Shown here: positions 12,693 to 23,031 of the stretch, in pieces | How positions within the stretch are numbered: position 1 is the stretch's first letter | Layout of the letters: each line of letters begins with the position of its first letter | Source of the DNA: Drosophila persimilis | Taxonomy: Eukaryota > Arthropoda > Insecta > Diptera > Drosophilidae | Direction: 5' to 3' | DNA length: 64,000 nt | NCBI RefSeq assembly: GCF_003286085.1 | Contig: NW_020825294.1 | Span: forward strand, 9,424,001 to 9,488,000 | The notes under the pieces: generated by a model | The model's input: only the letters and a program-made list of their open reading frames with translations | Databases searched by the model: none | What the model was told of the DNA's origin: nothing | Position numbers and translations under genes: made by a program

Positions 12693-13812
12693 TATACCCG
12701 ATACTCAAAATGAGTATTGGGGTATATTAGATTTGTGGTAAAAGTGGATGTGTGTAACGTCCAGAAGGAATCGTTTCCGACCCCATAAAGTATATATATT
12801 CTTGATCAGCATCAATAGCCGAGTCGATTGAGCCATGTCTGTCTGTCCGTCTGTCCGTCTGTCCGTCCGTCCGTCTGTCCGTCTGTCCGTCCCCTTCAGC
12901 GCCTAATGCTCAAAGACTATAAGAGCTAGAGCAACGATGTTTTGGATCCAGACTTCTGTGATATGTCACTGCTCCAAAAATATTTCAAAACTTTGCCCCG
13001 CCCACTTCCGCCCCCACAAAGGGCGAAAATCTGTGGCATCCACAATTTTGACGATACGAGAAAACTAAAAACGCAGAATCGTAGAAGATGACTATATCTT
13101 CTAGAGTGCAAAATCTGAACCAGATCGTATAATTATTACAGCCAGAATCACGAAAACAATTTCACTCTTTCTCGCTCTGTCTCACTCTAACACACAGGTT
13201 TCATGGTCGGTTTTGCCAATTGCAAAATATGAGTTCAAGGATCTCAGAACCTATAAAAGCCAGCGCAACCAAATTTGGTATCCACACTCCTGTGATATCG
13301 GACCTTGACCGTTTCCTGTCCAAATTTCGCCACACCCCCTTCCGCCCCCTCAAAGGACGAAAATCTGAGGCAACCACAAATCTCAGAGACTATTAAGGCT
13401 AGAGTAACCAAATTTGGTACACACACTCCTTTAAGATGTCACTATAAAACGTATATCTCAGAATTTCGCCCCACCCCCATCCGCCCCCACAAAGGACGAA
13501 AATCTGTTGCATCCACAATATTGCAGATTTGAGAAAACTAAAAACGCAGAATCATAGATAATGACCATATCTATTAGATTGCTGAATCTGGATCAGATCA
13601 GATAATTTTTGTAGCCAAAAGGAACAAATCAATTTGCATTGGCTACGCAGCGCCCGACGTCACGCTCAGACTGATTTTCTGTCTCTCTCGCACGCACTCT
13701 TTGTCGTGTCGTTTAATATTAGCGGCGCTGCCGGAGGAGAGCCATACTGACTTAGTATCGGGTATAACTGTAGAGTTGCGGTGTCCGCAGCAACTCACAA
13801 CGTTCCCCCTCG
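12693..13812 (+). mobile_element. DINE-1/INE-1-like non-autonomous Helitron, copy 1
   Basis: It starts TATACCCGATACTC and carries the family's conserved block (GACCCCATAAAGTATATATA, then TTGATCAGCATCAATAGCC and a GAGTCGATT...GCCATGTC stretch), followed by a (GTCY)n tract at 12837-12892. The interior holds diverged repeats of a GCCCCCACAAAGG-type motif. A second TATACCC motif in inverse orientation ends near 13767. Beyond it is a hairpin at 13773-13796 (GAGTTGC/GCAACTC) and a short tail ending CCCCCTCG. There is no coding capacity. The Helitron end structure is inferred, and the usual CTRR terminus is not clear. Confidence 0.85.
12837..12892. repeat. (GTCY)n core of the DINE-1-like element
   Basis: Fourteen GTCT/GTCC tetramers, the internal microsatellite typical of DINE-1 and mini-me type elements. 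Confidence 0.9.
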
Positions 13813-14589
13813 TTTTTTTTTTTGTCTTGCCTTCAGCGTACGGCCGGGAATTCTTACTGCCTTTGTATGTGGAGCCTTCGCTCCGCCATGCTTTGATATC
13901 CTATGCTTTTTGTCCATCCCACTTTCGTATGCAGTGCGTTTTATATTTTTTCTTTCGTTTTTGCCATCTCCTCTCCTTTTTTCCCGTTCTTTCTTTGCCA
14001 CTGAAGACTTTTTGTGGCTGGAGCCATTCCGGCGTCAAAATTATGTCAGCTACCAGAAGCCTGCTAATATTTACTAATCAAATAATTCCGAATATATTTA
14101 ACATTGAAATGGAAAGCATAGATTCGAAGCACAGATCGTAACGCTTCCTTCCTCAATCTCTCCTACTCCCCTCCCAGACGACGTTGTTGTTTAAATAATT
14201 GGCAGCACTGAAAAAGTCCCACAAAATGAGACTTCTCTTCTTCCACTTGCCTAGCACGGACTCGAACCACGGACAATTTTCAACACAGGCGCTAGCTCGG
14301 GTATTTTTGTACAATTATTTAAACTGGCGCCCCTAACAGGAGAAAAGCGAAACTGCTACATTTTACATTCTACACTGATGCCCCGCGTCTAGAATTATGT
14401 AAAAGTCCATGTAGCAAAATTTAACTACAATCTTACAAAAAATTCATTAATTTACCTAGTACAATTATTTGCAGATTCAGAGTTTCGAGGGCGCAAGAGA
14501 CTACAATACTGAGAGGCTTATAGATCTGTCGCTGTTTCTTTCCTCCGCTATCTGACAATCTGAAAAAACTTACATTCATTCTAGCAGTT
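13813..14589. other. AT-rich spacer between Helitron copy and P450 promoter
   Basis: I see no gene. A minus-strand GGTTCGAGTCC word (14258-14268) resembles a tRNA T-arm/B box, but no cloverleaf can be drawn around it. TGGCGCC at about 14323 could be chance. Confidence 0.5.
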
Positions 14590-14624
14590 TATAAGATAGA
14601 CCCATAGCTGATTTCGACTCAGTC
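14590..14624 (+). promoter_or_regulatory. TATA box and initiator of the P450 gene
   Basis: TATAAG starts at 14590 and the Inr TCAGTC is at 14619-14624. With the A at 14621 as +1, the TATA box lies at -31, the textbook fly spacing. The predicted 5'UTR is only 20 nt. GATA-type words (AGATAG at 14595, CTTATCTG at 14624) flank the start, fitting gut, fat body or tubule expression, which is an inference. Confidence 0.75.
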
Positions 14625-14640
14625 TTATCTGAGTTCTTTG

Positions 14641-16248
14641 ATGGGATTCGTGCTGATATTGTTAACATCGCTGCTCAGTGGCGTGCTTGGATACCTGCGA
14701 TGCAAATACAACTACTGGCAGATAAATGGGGTGAAACAGCTGCGGGCCCACTTCCTCTTCGGGCATTTCTTCAAGATGAAGTCCGTGCGCTTAACGGAAC
14801 TCCTACAGGAGACATACGATGCCTTTAAGGGTAGTGCTCTGGTGGCAGGAACATACGTATATCTACGACCCATAGCCGTCATCTTGGACTTGGACCTAGC
14901 CAAAATGATACTGATTGAGGACTTTGACAAGTTTGTGGACCGCCGAAACTTTCACAAGGAGCCCTTGATGGACAATCTCTTCAATGCTCAGTGCGAGGAG
15001 TGGTGTACGCTGAGAAAAAAGCTGACGCCAATGTTCTCGAGCGGAAATTTGAAATGTATATTCGGAACGATCACAGAAGTTGCACGGAATCTAGAGGAGA
15101 GCTTTCAGGAGTTGGTTGGCACCCAAGGAGGTGTTCTCGATGTGCATGATCTGTTGGATCGCTTCAGCATGGATGCCTCTGCCACATGTGCCTTTGGTAT
15201 CCATTTCAATAGCCTCAAGGATCCGCAGGTGGAGTTTCGAGTGAACGGACGTAAGATCTTTCACCACAGCGATGACGGTATTCGTTGGCGCATCTTTAAA
15301 TTCTTGTATTGGAGCGTCTTGGCAAAACTAAAGCTCTCCGTGCGGTTCTATGACAAAATCATCGCAGACTTTTTTACACGCATCGTCAGGGAGAAGCTGG
15401 AGTTAAGGCAAGAGTTAAGGCACAATATCAAGAGAAATGACTTCTTGGAGCTTTTAATGGCATCGAAAGATGACAATGACTTGACTCTGGAGCAGCTAAC
15501 ACCCCATGCCTTTGACTTCTTTGTGTCTGGCTATGAGACCAGCTCCAGCACCATGTCTTGTGCTCTCTTTGAGCTCGCCAAGCATCCATCGGTGCAGCAG
15601 AAACTGAGAAATGAGATCACTGGGATTCTGCACAAGCACGCGCCAAATCTGACCTATGAAGCCGTGCAGGAGATGCGCTACTTGGACCAGACAATCACAG
15701 GTAGGTTTTGTTCACAGATAAGATGAAGATAACACGGCGAAAGATGCTCTTATCCGATAACAAATGAAGTATGTACTGGCCGAGTAATCTTACGTTTATT
15801 CTTCTCTCTTAAAGAAACACTGCGCAAGTACCCGGCCCTGGCCTCCCTGACACGAATCGCCGCCGAGGACTATACGGTTCCCACCGCCTCTGGAGACATT
15901 CCCTTGGTTCTAGATAAGGGCACCATCGTTTATATACCCGTCCGTGCCATACACTACGATTCAGAGATCTATCCCGAACCGACAATATTCCGGCCGGAAC
16001 GGTTTGAGACCTCCACCTGCCTTCAGCGCCATTCCATGGCTTTTCTTGGCTTTGGCGATGGGCCACGCCATTGCATAGGTCAGCAATTCGGCCGAATGCA
16101 GATTAAAATTGGACTCATCGCGTTGCTAACGAAATATCAGTTCAGTTCTGTGCCTGGATTCCCAGACGAGCTGCCGATAAGCAAAGGGAATGTGATACTC
16201 AGACCTAGGCAAGGGGTTCTATTGAAAGTGCATCGAGTGCCGGAATAA
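14641..16248 (+). CDS. CYP6-like cytochrome P450, complete
   Basis: Two exons, 14641-15700 and 15815-16248, are joined across a 114-bp intron with GTAGGT donor and CTTAAAG acceptor, phase 1. They give 497 aa, the usual CYP6 length. An N-terminal hydrophobic anchor (residues 2-18) suggests ER membrane location. The helix C WxxxR is W121-R125, the I-helix oxygen-binding motif is SGYET (296-300), the ExxR begins at E354, spanning the splice junction, PERF is at 414-417, and the heme loop FGDGPRHCIG has its ligand at C440. All key residues are present, so it should be an active microsomal monooxygenase for a xenobiotic or endogenous lipid. It sits alone between two DIP genes and is bracketed by inverted DINE-1-like copies. 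The CYP6 assignment is firm at family level. I do not recognise the subfamily. Confidence 0.92.
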
Positions 16249-16426
16249 ACAAAAGGCCAGCCAAGCGGTGCGATAACACCTGCGCAACATTCGACTCCAC
16301 TGAAAGGGGATCTTGTGAATGTCCGATCAGAAAAACAAGGGTCTTCGGTTGCAAACGAATGCTCGCCCGATCTGCTCGAAATAATCAGAAAAGTGTTTCT
16401 ATTAATCTAAACAAGAGAATGCTTTG

Positions 16427-16432
16427 AATAAA
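16427..16432 (+). terminator. polyadenylation signal AATAAA, P450 gene
   Basis: AATAAA lies 179 bp after the stop. Another AATAAA (16244-16249) overlaps the stop codon itself and is an alternative. Confidence 0.5.
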
Positions 16433-17935
16433 CAAACTGCCCTGCCAGATAGAATGGGTTTCATTGGGCTGTGGGTGCAGTCTGGTGGCATCTGGTAACA
16501 TCTGGTGTCGTCAGCTGGGATCCGAGCCTGTTGGCGTCTGATGGCACCTGTCAGCAGAAAATTGAATTTAATTCCCTCGTTTGGCGGTCGATTGAAAGCC
16601 AAACCGAAATTTATAGTTGCCGCAAAGCTGCAGCCTAGGAACCGCCGCCGCACCGCAGCATCACCTTCCCCCCACCCCTATAGCTGGGGCTGGCGGCAAC
16701 TCCTCAGTTATCCCAGAAGCCAGAATTCCGACACCATGAGGCATTAAATCAACACAAATGACTCACACACACCTACACACATGAAGGCACGCAGCAGTGA
16801 TACACATACGCAGATACGGACACACACACAGACACAGATGCAAAAGAGGGGGGTGGGAAGTAGACTTGGGCAGCCATGTGAGCCGACCAGAAACCATTGC
16901 GGTTCATTTTGATGCACTGCTCCGTTAGGCCAACACCCACATGTCCTTCTGCTCAACGCTGTGTGTGTGCTTCAGTTGAAGGATGTGTGCGGGTGCCTGT
17001 GCCTGTGCTCGCATAAATCCAAACATTTACAATATTTTGCTAATTAGCAAAATATGTGTGAATAATGCATATGACAAAGAGGGAGGGAGCGAGAGAAGTG
17101 GAGCGGTGGGGAGTACTTAGGTTGATGCATCCTGTAGGTGTCATATTAAATTTATGACTCGTAGAGGCTGCCCACAGATATAGAGAGGCAGCGACATACA
17201 GAAACAGATGGACAGGGGCAGAGACACTGAGATACAGAGATACAGATATACTGAGGGGCGGAGAATGCGAAACAGAGTTACCCAGAGACAGTGACAAGTG
17301 GCAGGAACGGAGGACAATATCAACATTTCGGTCAATGATTAGTTCTGGGGGCCAGCAAAAGTTTCAACTACCAGGAGAATGCTTCGTTCCGTTATTAATC
17401 AATGCATGAGAGGAGCGGAGCGGAAGTCTGCTAACAGGTTAATATATCTGTATGTATGTACATATGTCTGTATGTATCGGCATCAGAGCTTTGTAGGCGA
17501 ATTTTCGGACATGAATTTTAAACAATTTGATAGAAGGAAAGAAAGATCTGGTACACTTTAAACTTAACGAAGTGACATTGAAAGCATTTCGCCCATTATT
17601 TCAAAGTAGCCACACAAAATGCGTTTAACAATTAAAGACTGTGAATGCGAATTTTATGTTAAGGATATTGTTTTTATTGAGAGAACAATCGGATGCGAGA
17701 AGCGAAGCTTGGAAATGAAACGAACTGCCGTCTGCCGTCACTCAGTCGCCGCGATCCAAAGAGAGGAGAGCATAAACAACATTTAAATGTTAATCTGACT
17801 GTAGACTTATTTTCACATTTATTATCCCTACGCGCACAGGCAACCGTAAAATCATCGCACAATCACCTATGGACTACCAACGCTGATTACATACATATAA
17901 AACCTAAAGCCTGTGCGTGTTTCTGCTTCAAAATT
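16433..17935. other. intergenic spacer between P450 and F-box relic
   Basis: Contains CA/GT-rich and GA-rich simple sequence (16760-16850 and 17160-17260) and no supported gene. Confidence 0.6.
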
Positions 17936-19704
17936 ATGTCAAATTTACCACTTGAGATCATTGATAAAATATTTGGACATCTTAGTCTTCAAGACAAACT
18001 GCAAGTGGGCCAAGTAAAGCAAAACCTTGGCCGGGCCTTTGCCTACCACCATAGATTCAAATATAAGTGCATTTAAAGCTCAAATTTTACATTTGACTCA
18101 GTTTCTGAGGCTATGAGGATCTACCGTTGTCCATAGTACTGTAAATCAACATTGTCTAAGAAAACTCCATAGACAAATCAAACGAGGGGGAACGTTGTGA
18201 GTTGCTGCGGACACCGCAACTCTACAGTTATACCCGATACTAAGTCAGTATGGCTCTCCTCCGGCAGACGCCGCTAATATTAAACGACACGACAAAGAGT
18301 GCGTGCGAGAGAGACAGAAAATCAGTCTGAGCGTGACGTCGGGCGCTGCGTAGCCACTAAAAATTGATTTCTTGCTTTTGGCTACAAAAATGATCCGATC
18401 TGATCCAGATTCGGCAACCGGATAGATATGGTCATTCTCTATGATTCTGCGTTTTTAGTTTACTCGAATTTGCAATATTGTGGATGCAACAGATTTTCGT
18501 CCTTTGTGTGGGCGGAAGGGGGTGGGGCGAAATTTTGAGATATACGTTTTATAGTGAGATCTAACAGGAGTGCGGATACCAAATTTGGTTACTCTAGCCT
18601 TAATAGTCTCTGAGATCTATGAATATCCCCAGATCTGCATCCTTTGCGGGGGCGGAAGGGGGTGTGGCGAAATTTTGAAACAAACTCGTCTCGGTCCGAT
18701 ATATTAGGAGTGTGGATACCAAATTTGGTTGCTCTAGCTTTTATAGTCTCTGAGATCTAGGCGCTAATGTTTTACTCTAAGCAAAGCCGCCTATGCTACG
18801 TGTGTGTTAGAGAGAGACAGGGCGAGAAAAAATTAAATTGTTTTCTTGATGCTGGCTATAATAATAATACGATCTAATTCAGATTCTGCAGTCTATAAGA
18901 TATGGTCATTTTCTACGATTCTGCGTTTTTGGTTTTGTCTTATCTTTAAAATTGTGGATGCCACAGATTTTCGTCCTTTGTGGGGGCGGAAGTGGGCGGG
19001 GCAAAGTTTTGAAATATTTTTGTAGCAGTGACATATCACAGAAGTCTGGATCCAAAACATCGTTGCTCTAGCTCTTATAGTCTTTGAGCATTAGGCGCTG
19101 AAGGGGACGGACAGACGGACAGACGGACGGACGGACAGACGGACAGACGGACGGACGGACAGACAGACATGGCTCAATCGACTCGGCTATTGATGCTGAT
19201 CAAGAATATATATACTTTATGGAGTCGGAAACGATTCCTTCTGGACGTTACACACATACACTTTTACCACAAATCTAATATACCCCAATACTCATTTTGA
19301 GTATCGGGTATAAAAATGGCTGCTCAGTTGACATCAAAATACTGGATAAACCTAGAATCTGCCACCGTGGATATAATACCGACAATTTTCAACGCTGCAA
19401 AACAAATTTTAAGCTGTTTATTGTGAACTATCGTGGAACGGCTCTGCATTTATATTTATTTGATTTTAATTTTTTCCGCTCAGCAATTGCGGCATCTGAT
19501 TCACTTAGCATAATTACTGTTTTCTAGTGTTAATAACAATAATATTTTGGAAAACATGCTCCCATTTTAAGAAACTACGCATCTTGGAGATTTGGAAGAT
19601 TTTATTCTCCGAATTTAAGCGAAAATAATTTCAACAAAGATGAAACTTTGGTATTGGAAGAGGACTGTCCACTGCAGTGGAAAGATGCACAGATTCGGGA
19701 ATAG
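17936..19704 (+). pseudogene. degenerate F-box protein gene interrupted by a Helitron copy
   Basis: From ATG 17936 the frame reads LPLEIIDKIFGHLSLQDKLQ followed by a GRAFAYHHRFKYKC-type segment. This matches the F-box of the fast-evolving Drosophila F-box/LRR-like family (SCF ubiquitin-ligase adaptors). The frame closes at 18076 after only 46 residues, where an intact relative would run several hundred. The DINE-1-like element occupies 18183-19313. To its right, broken frames still show a leucine-rich signature (HFKKLRILEIW near 19560-19605) and a final open stretch LVLEEDCPLQWKDAQIRE ending with a stop at 19702-19704, directly followed by a consensus donor GTAAGT. The right-hand fragment is in more than one frame. 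I read this as one decayed gene split by an insertion. The F-box part is sure, the linkage less so. Confidence 0.6.
18183..19313 (-). mobile_element. DINE-1/INE-1-like non-autonomous Helitron, copy 2 (inverted)
   Basis: This is the reverse complement of the copy at 12693-13812. The 3'-end hairpin lies at 18199-18222, the (GGAC/AGAC)n tract near 19103-19169, and the CGGGTATA terminus at 19305-19312. The hairpin-end 130 bp are nearly identical between the copies, while the interior is more diverged. No coding capacity. Confidence 0.85.
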
Positions 19705-22700
19705 GTAAGTATTTTAGCCAAAGTGATAGTTTGCGAAAATCCCAAGGTGTTAAACACATATATAAATCAGATACAAATAAGTTTGTACTCGATGATTCAT
19801 TAAGAAAACTAAATTTAGAATTTTTTTAAATTTCGAAATAATTTAATCTTTCATACATATTTTTGTAAAATAAATATTTCAGTTTAGTTTCATACAGTAT
19901 TTCCTGTATTAAGGTTTTGTACAAATTTATATGTATTCACTTCTTAGAAAAGCCTTTGTAACTAAGTTTTCTATACTACTAAAAGTCACCAACTATTTTA
20001 AACGTATTTGGTACGTCACTTTTGGGCTATTTAGGTCTTGAAGCTGTCGCCCAATTTATATAAATATGTACCATACCATTTCACCCACATGAAATGTTAA
20101 AAAAAAATTAACAAATAAACATATAAACAAATTACTAGTTGTGGAAATTTGCGCGACTCTTAGTTGGTTTTCTTATCGACTTTATTAAAATACTTTTGTG
20201 ATTTTACACTTACGAATGTGATTTGATGAAAGGTAATCTGGCGAAAATTCGAATATGAATTCATCTTTGACACAAATCAATTGTTATAGTTATACAACGA
20301 ATTAAGGCTCACTTTTTGAAAGAATTTGAAATAATATTTGATCACATATCTGTTAAAAACGTGGAAACTTTCTTGCAAGACTTTTATGCGGAAATCCCCT
20401 TCTATGCCATTTGGATCTGTTTAGAAATAAAATGAAAAGCCCGAATAAAAGTCTCACAAAAATTAGACACATTCGTCATCAACTTCATTTTACTACACTT
20501 TATATTTCACAAACACTCAAAAAGGACATTAGACAAATTAATTAGAAAAATCCAAAATTGAACAGAACCATTAGAGACGCGAAACTTAAATGATCGATGG
20601 AGCTGCCAGTTGTCGAGTCGAAACCGACTTTGAAGTTCTATTCAGAGGGTCCAGAGAGGCTTTGAAGCTTTAAAGAGAGAAAGCCTGGAAACAATAGGGA
20701 GAGAAAAAGGTTTGCGAGAGATCACTGAAAGCTGAATGTGATCGAGAGCTTTTAATAAACGTATGAGAACAAATTTGGAATCGGAGAAGTGCAAAAAATG
20801 AGAAGGGTTATTCGACTGCTACTCTTTTCTTTAGTTCCTTTTCGGTTGAGCGTGCAATTTGATAAGAGAAATGCTTCGAAGGTGGTTTACTTTTTTATTG
20901 TTGGTGTTTCAGGGCTCTCTTTACTTTACTTTTAAGTCAGTGGGAAAAGTGTGGAATTACTCTTCATTCATGGCTAATTTTATTCTTTATTCATTTCTTG
21001 CATATCACTTTTGGTATAACATTAACGTATGTTCTCCCCTCATTGTGTTAATATCTTTATTTAATGGTGCTAAAACTGGCATCGATTTCCCTATAATCAT
21101 ATACTTTTATAGACTTTTAATTGGCAATTTCCTCAGTTGGCGGGGAGCACAGCAGCAACCTTGAGGTTGCCTCAATAACTCATCCGAACTTTTGTCTATT
21201 AAACGGAGGAGTCGTAAAAGCGAGAATTTAGTCATAATTTATGGCAGTTAAGCAGCTAACAAACTATCCTGCAGATAGTCCCAGGGTCCTTTGCATGTTC
21301 AGCGATAATAAGCGGGGTTTGTGGGGCGGCAGCGGCTACGGCTGGTTCTGGAGCAGGTTTTTGGTGGGGGCACTGCACCTGTCGTCGTCGTCGTCGTCGT
21401 CGCATCCAACACAAAACGCGGAAGCGACTGAAAAGCAATTATCAGGTGTCAAAATTTATATTAGAGCCAGGGCCCCATCCCACAACCCACAACCCAAAAC
21501 GGGAAGCAAAAAAGTTTCCAAGGAAGCAAGTAGAAAGAAACTTGAAAATCAACTTGCAGGTCCTGCAGTTCCTGGCAGCTCCTGGCTGTCCTGTTCTAGT
21601 CCTAACCCTTTCGGGCCTCAGCTCGCGCTCTGAATGATTTGTGGCCCGAGTGCATTGGCACGCAATGCATACGATAGTGGGGTCCTTTGGGGCGTCGGTC
21701 CTTGGGAAGATACTGGGAGCGTACTCGTGGGACGCGGATATCCTTTTCAACATTTTTCGCTTTATAAAGCAATAATTTTTTTTATGCAGCATAAAATCTG
21801 CTATGGCTGCTACTACTACTATTATTTATTGGCCGTGTGCGTGTGCTGTGTGAAAATGATAGGCTGACGATGATGGGAAGTGATGGGCAGGGGCTCTGTA
21901 GGGGGTGGGTTCGTTAGAGTAGAGGAGGTGGGTTGATTAGCTCCCGAAAAGTAACTGATATACGAGAGCAATTAAGAGGGGGCCTGGAGCCAGGGCAGAG
22001 TTGGTGCCTGCCACACTCTGGCACGGTTATTGAAAACCAACTTTTGTGTGTGTGTCTGGGAGGGGGGGATCCATAAAGTAGGGGTGCGACTGCACTCTGC
22101 CACATTTCTGTTCATATCTCAAAAGAAACAATTTCGCTGCCAGAGAAATTTAATTAATTTAAGCCCTAATAAATTAAAACACCTATTGATAAGACAATAC
22201 TCCAAAGAAAATAAAATGAAACTCTCTGAATCGTATCTCTGATCCGTAATCAATAATCAAACGTTTTTTTATAAATGAACAACTCCTATACGACCCTCCT
22301 GTTGATCTAAAGCAGAAAACACGTACATTTTATAGTCTTAAACGCTTCCTTTTACATCAAAACACACGAACACAATATACACACAATCCAATGCCATGAC
22401 CAATGACAATCAATTTTTACTTAACACGCACTCGCCACACACTAAGCCCATGCCTGTACCCGTACTCACTCGTACACCCATTCCATACCAGAGCTCAACC
22501 CTTTCGGTACGTCGTCACAGAGAATTCATTCATAAATCCGAGCCTGGCCTTTGCCACGCACCTAAAAGTATGCAGTGAGAGAATTTCCCTTGCGTTCAAT
22601 TCCGTTCAACCCAGAGAAGCAGAGAGCGCTTCCATCGTGGTGGATTTCCACAGCAAACCACCCATTGGGCAGCACACACTCTCACCAGCACAGACACTCA

Positions 22701-22996
22701 CACGCGCACGCACACAGATGAAGCCAATGTTAGAAAAAAAAAAGGAAAGGAAAAACGAATGGAAAAGCGCCCGCCAACAAAAAGCAAAAATAAAATGTAG
22801 CCCAGCCAACAACAAAAATCACAGTTGTCTGATTCGCTCGCGAACAACCCACATAACCCACAGAGCGCGCGCCCACCCACTGGGACACCCACTCCGCCCG
22901 CACCACAGCCAAACGACGACGATTCGCCCAACATCATCTTCGGCTCCATGGAGGTCCTGTCGCCACTTCGTGGCTCGTACGCCGTCGTCGTTCCCT
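19705..22996. other. intergenic region upstream of the second DIP gene
   Basis: AT-rich to 21.2 kb with no family-like frame. A (GTC)n run is at 21381-21402 and GT-rich stretches lie near 21.9-22.1 kb. The open frame over 22.4-23.1 kb is low-complexity and lies over the predicted promoter, so I do not call it coding. Confidence 0.55.
21381..21402. repeat. (GTC)n trinucleotide repeat
   Basis: Seven perfect GTC triplets. Confidence 0.9.
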
Positions 22997-23031
22997 TCAG
23001 TCTGTCGACAGCGTTCGTGGCGTGCGGTTCG
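22997..23031 (+). promoter_or_regulatory. Inr + DPE core promoter, probably of the second DIP gene
   Basis: Inr TCAGTC is at 22997-23002. With A 22999 as +1, GGTTCG begins at +28 (23026), an exact DPE placement and match (RGWYV). No TATA box lies upstream, as expected of DPE promoters of developmental genes. It is on the plus strand and is the first good promoter upstream of the DIP start codon at 27632. The link to that gene is inferred and needs a 5' intron. Confidence 0.5.

Noticed and set aside
13701-14141. 146-residue open frame spanning the end of Helitron copy 1
   Set aside because: It runs from inside the mobile element into T-rich flanking DNA, so it cannot be a conserved gene.
14246-14300. 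possible tRNA gene on the minus strand
   Set aside because: Only the T-arm word fits. The anticodon stem does not pair and there is no A box at the right distance.
20859-21164. 101-residue hydrophobic open frame
   Set aside because: T-rich sequence gives Phe/Leu/Ile by chance. The nominal start is not ATG.
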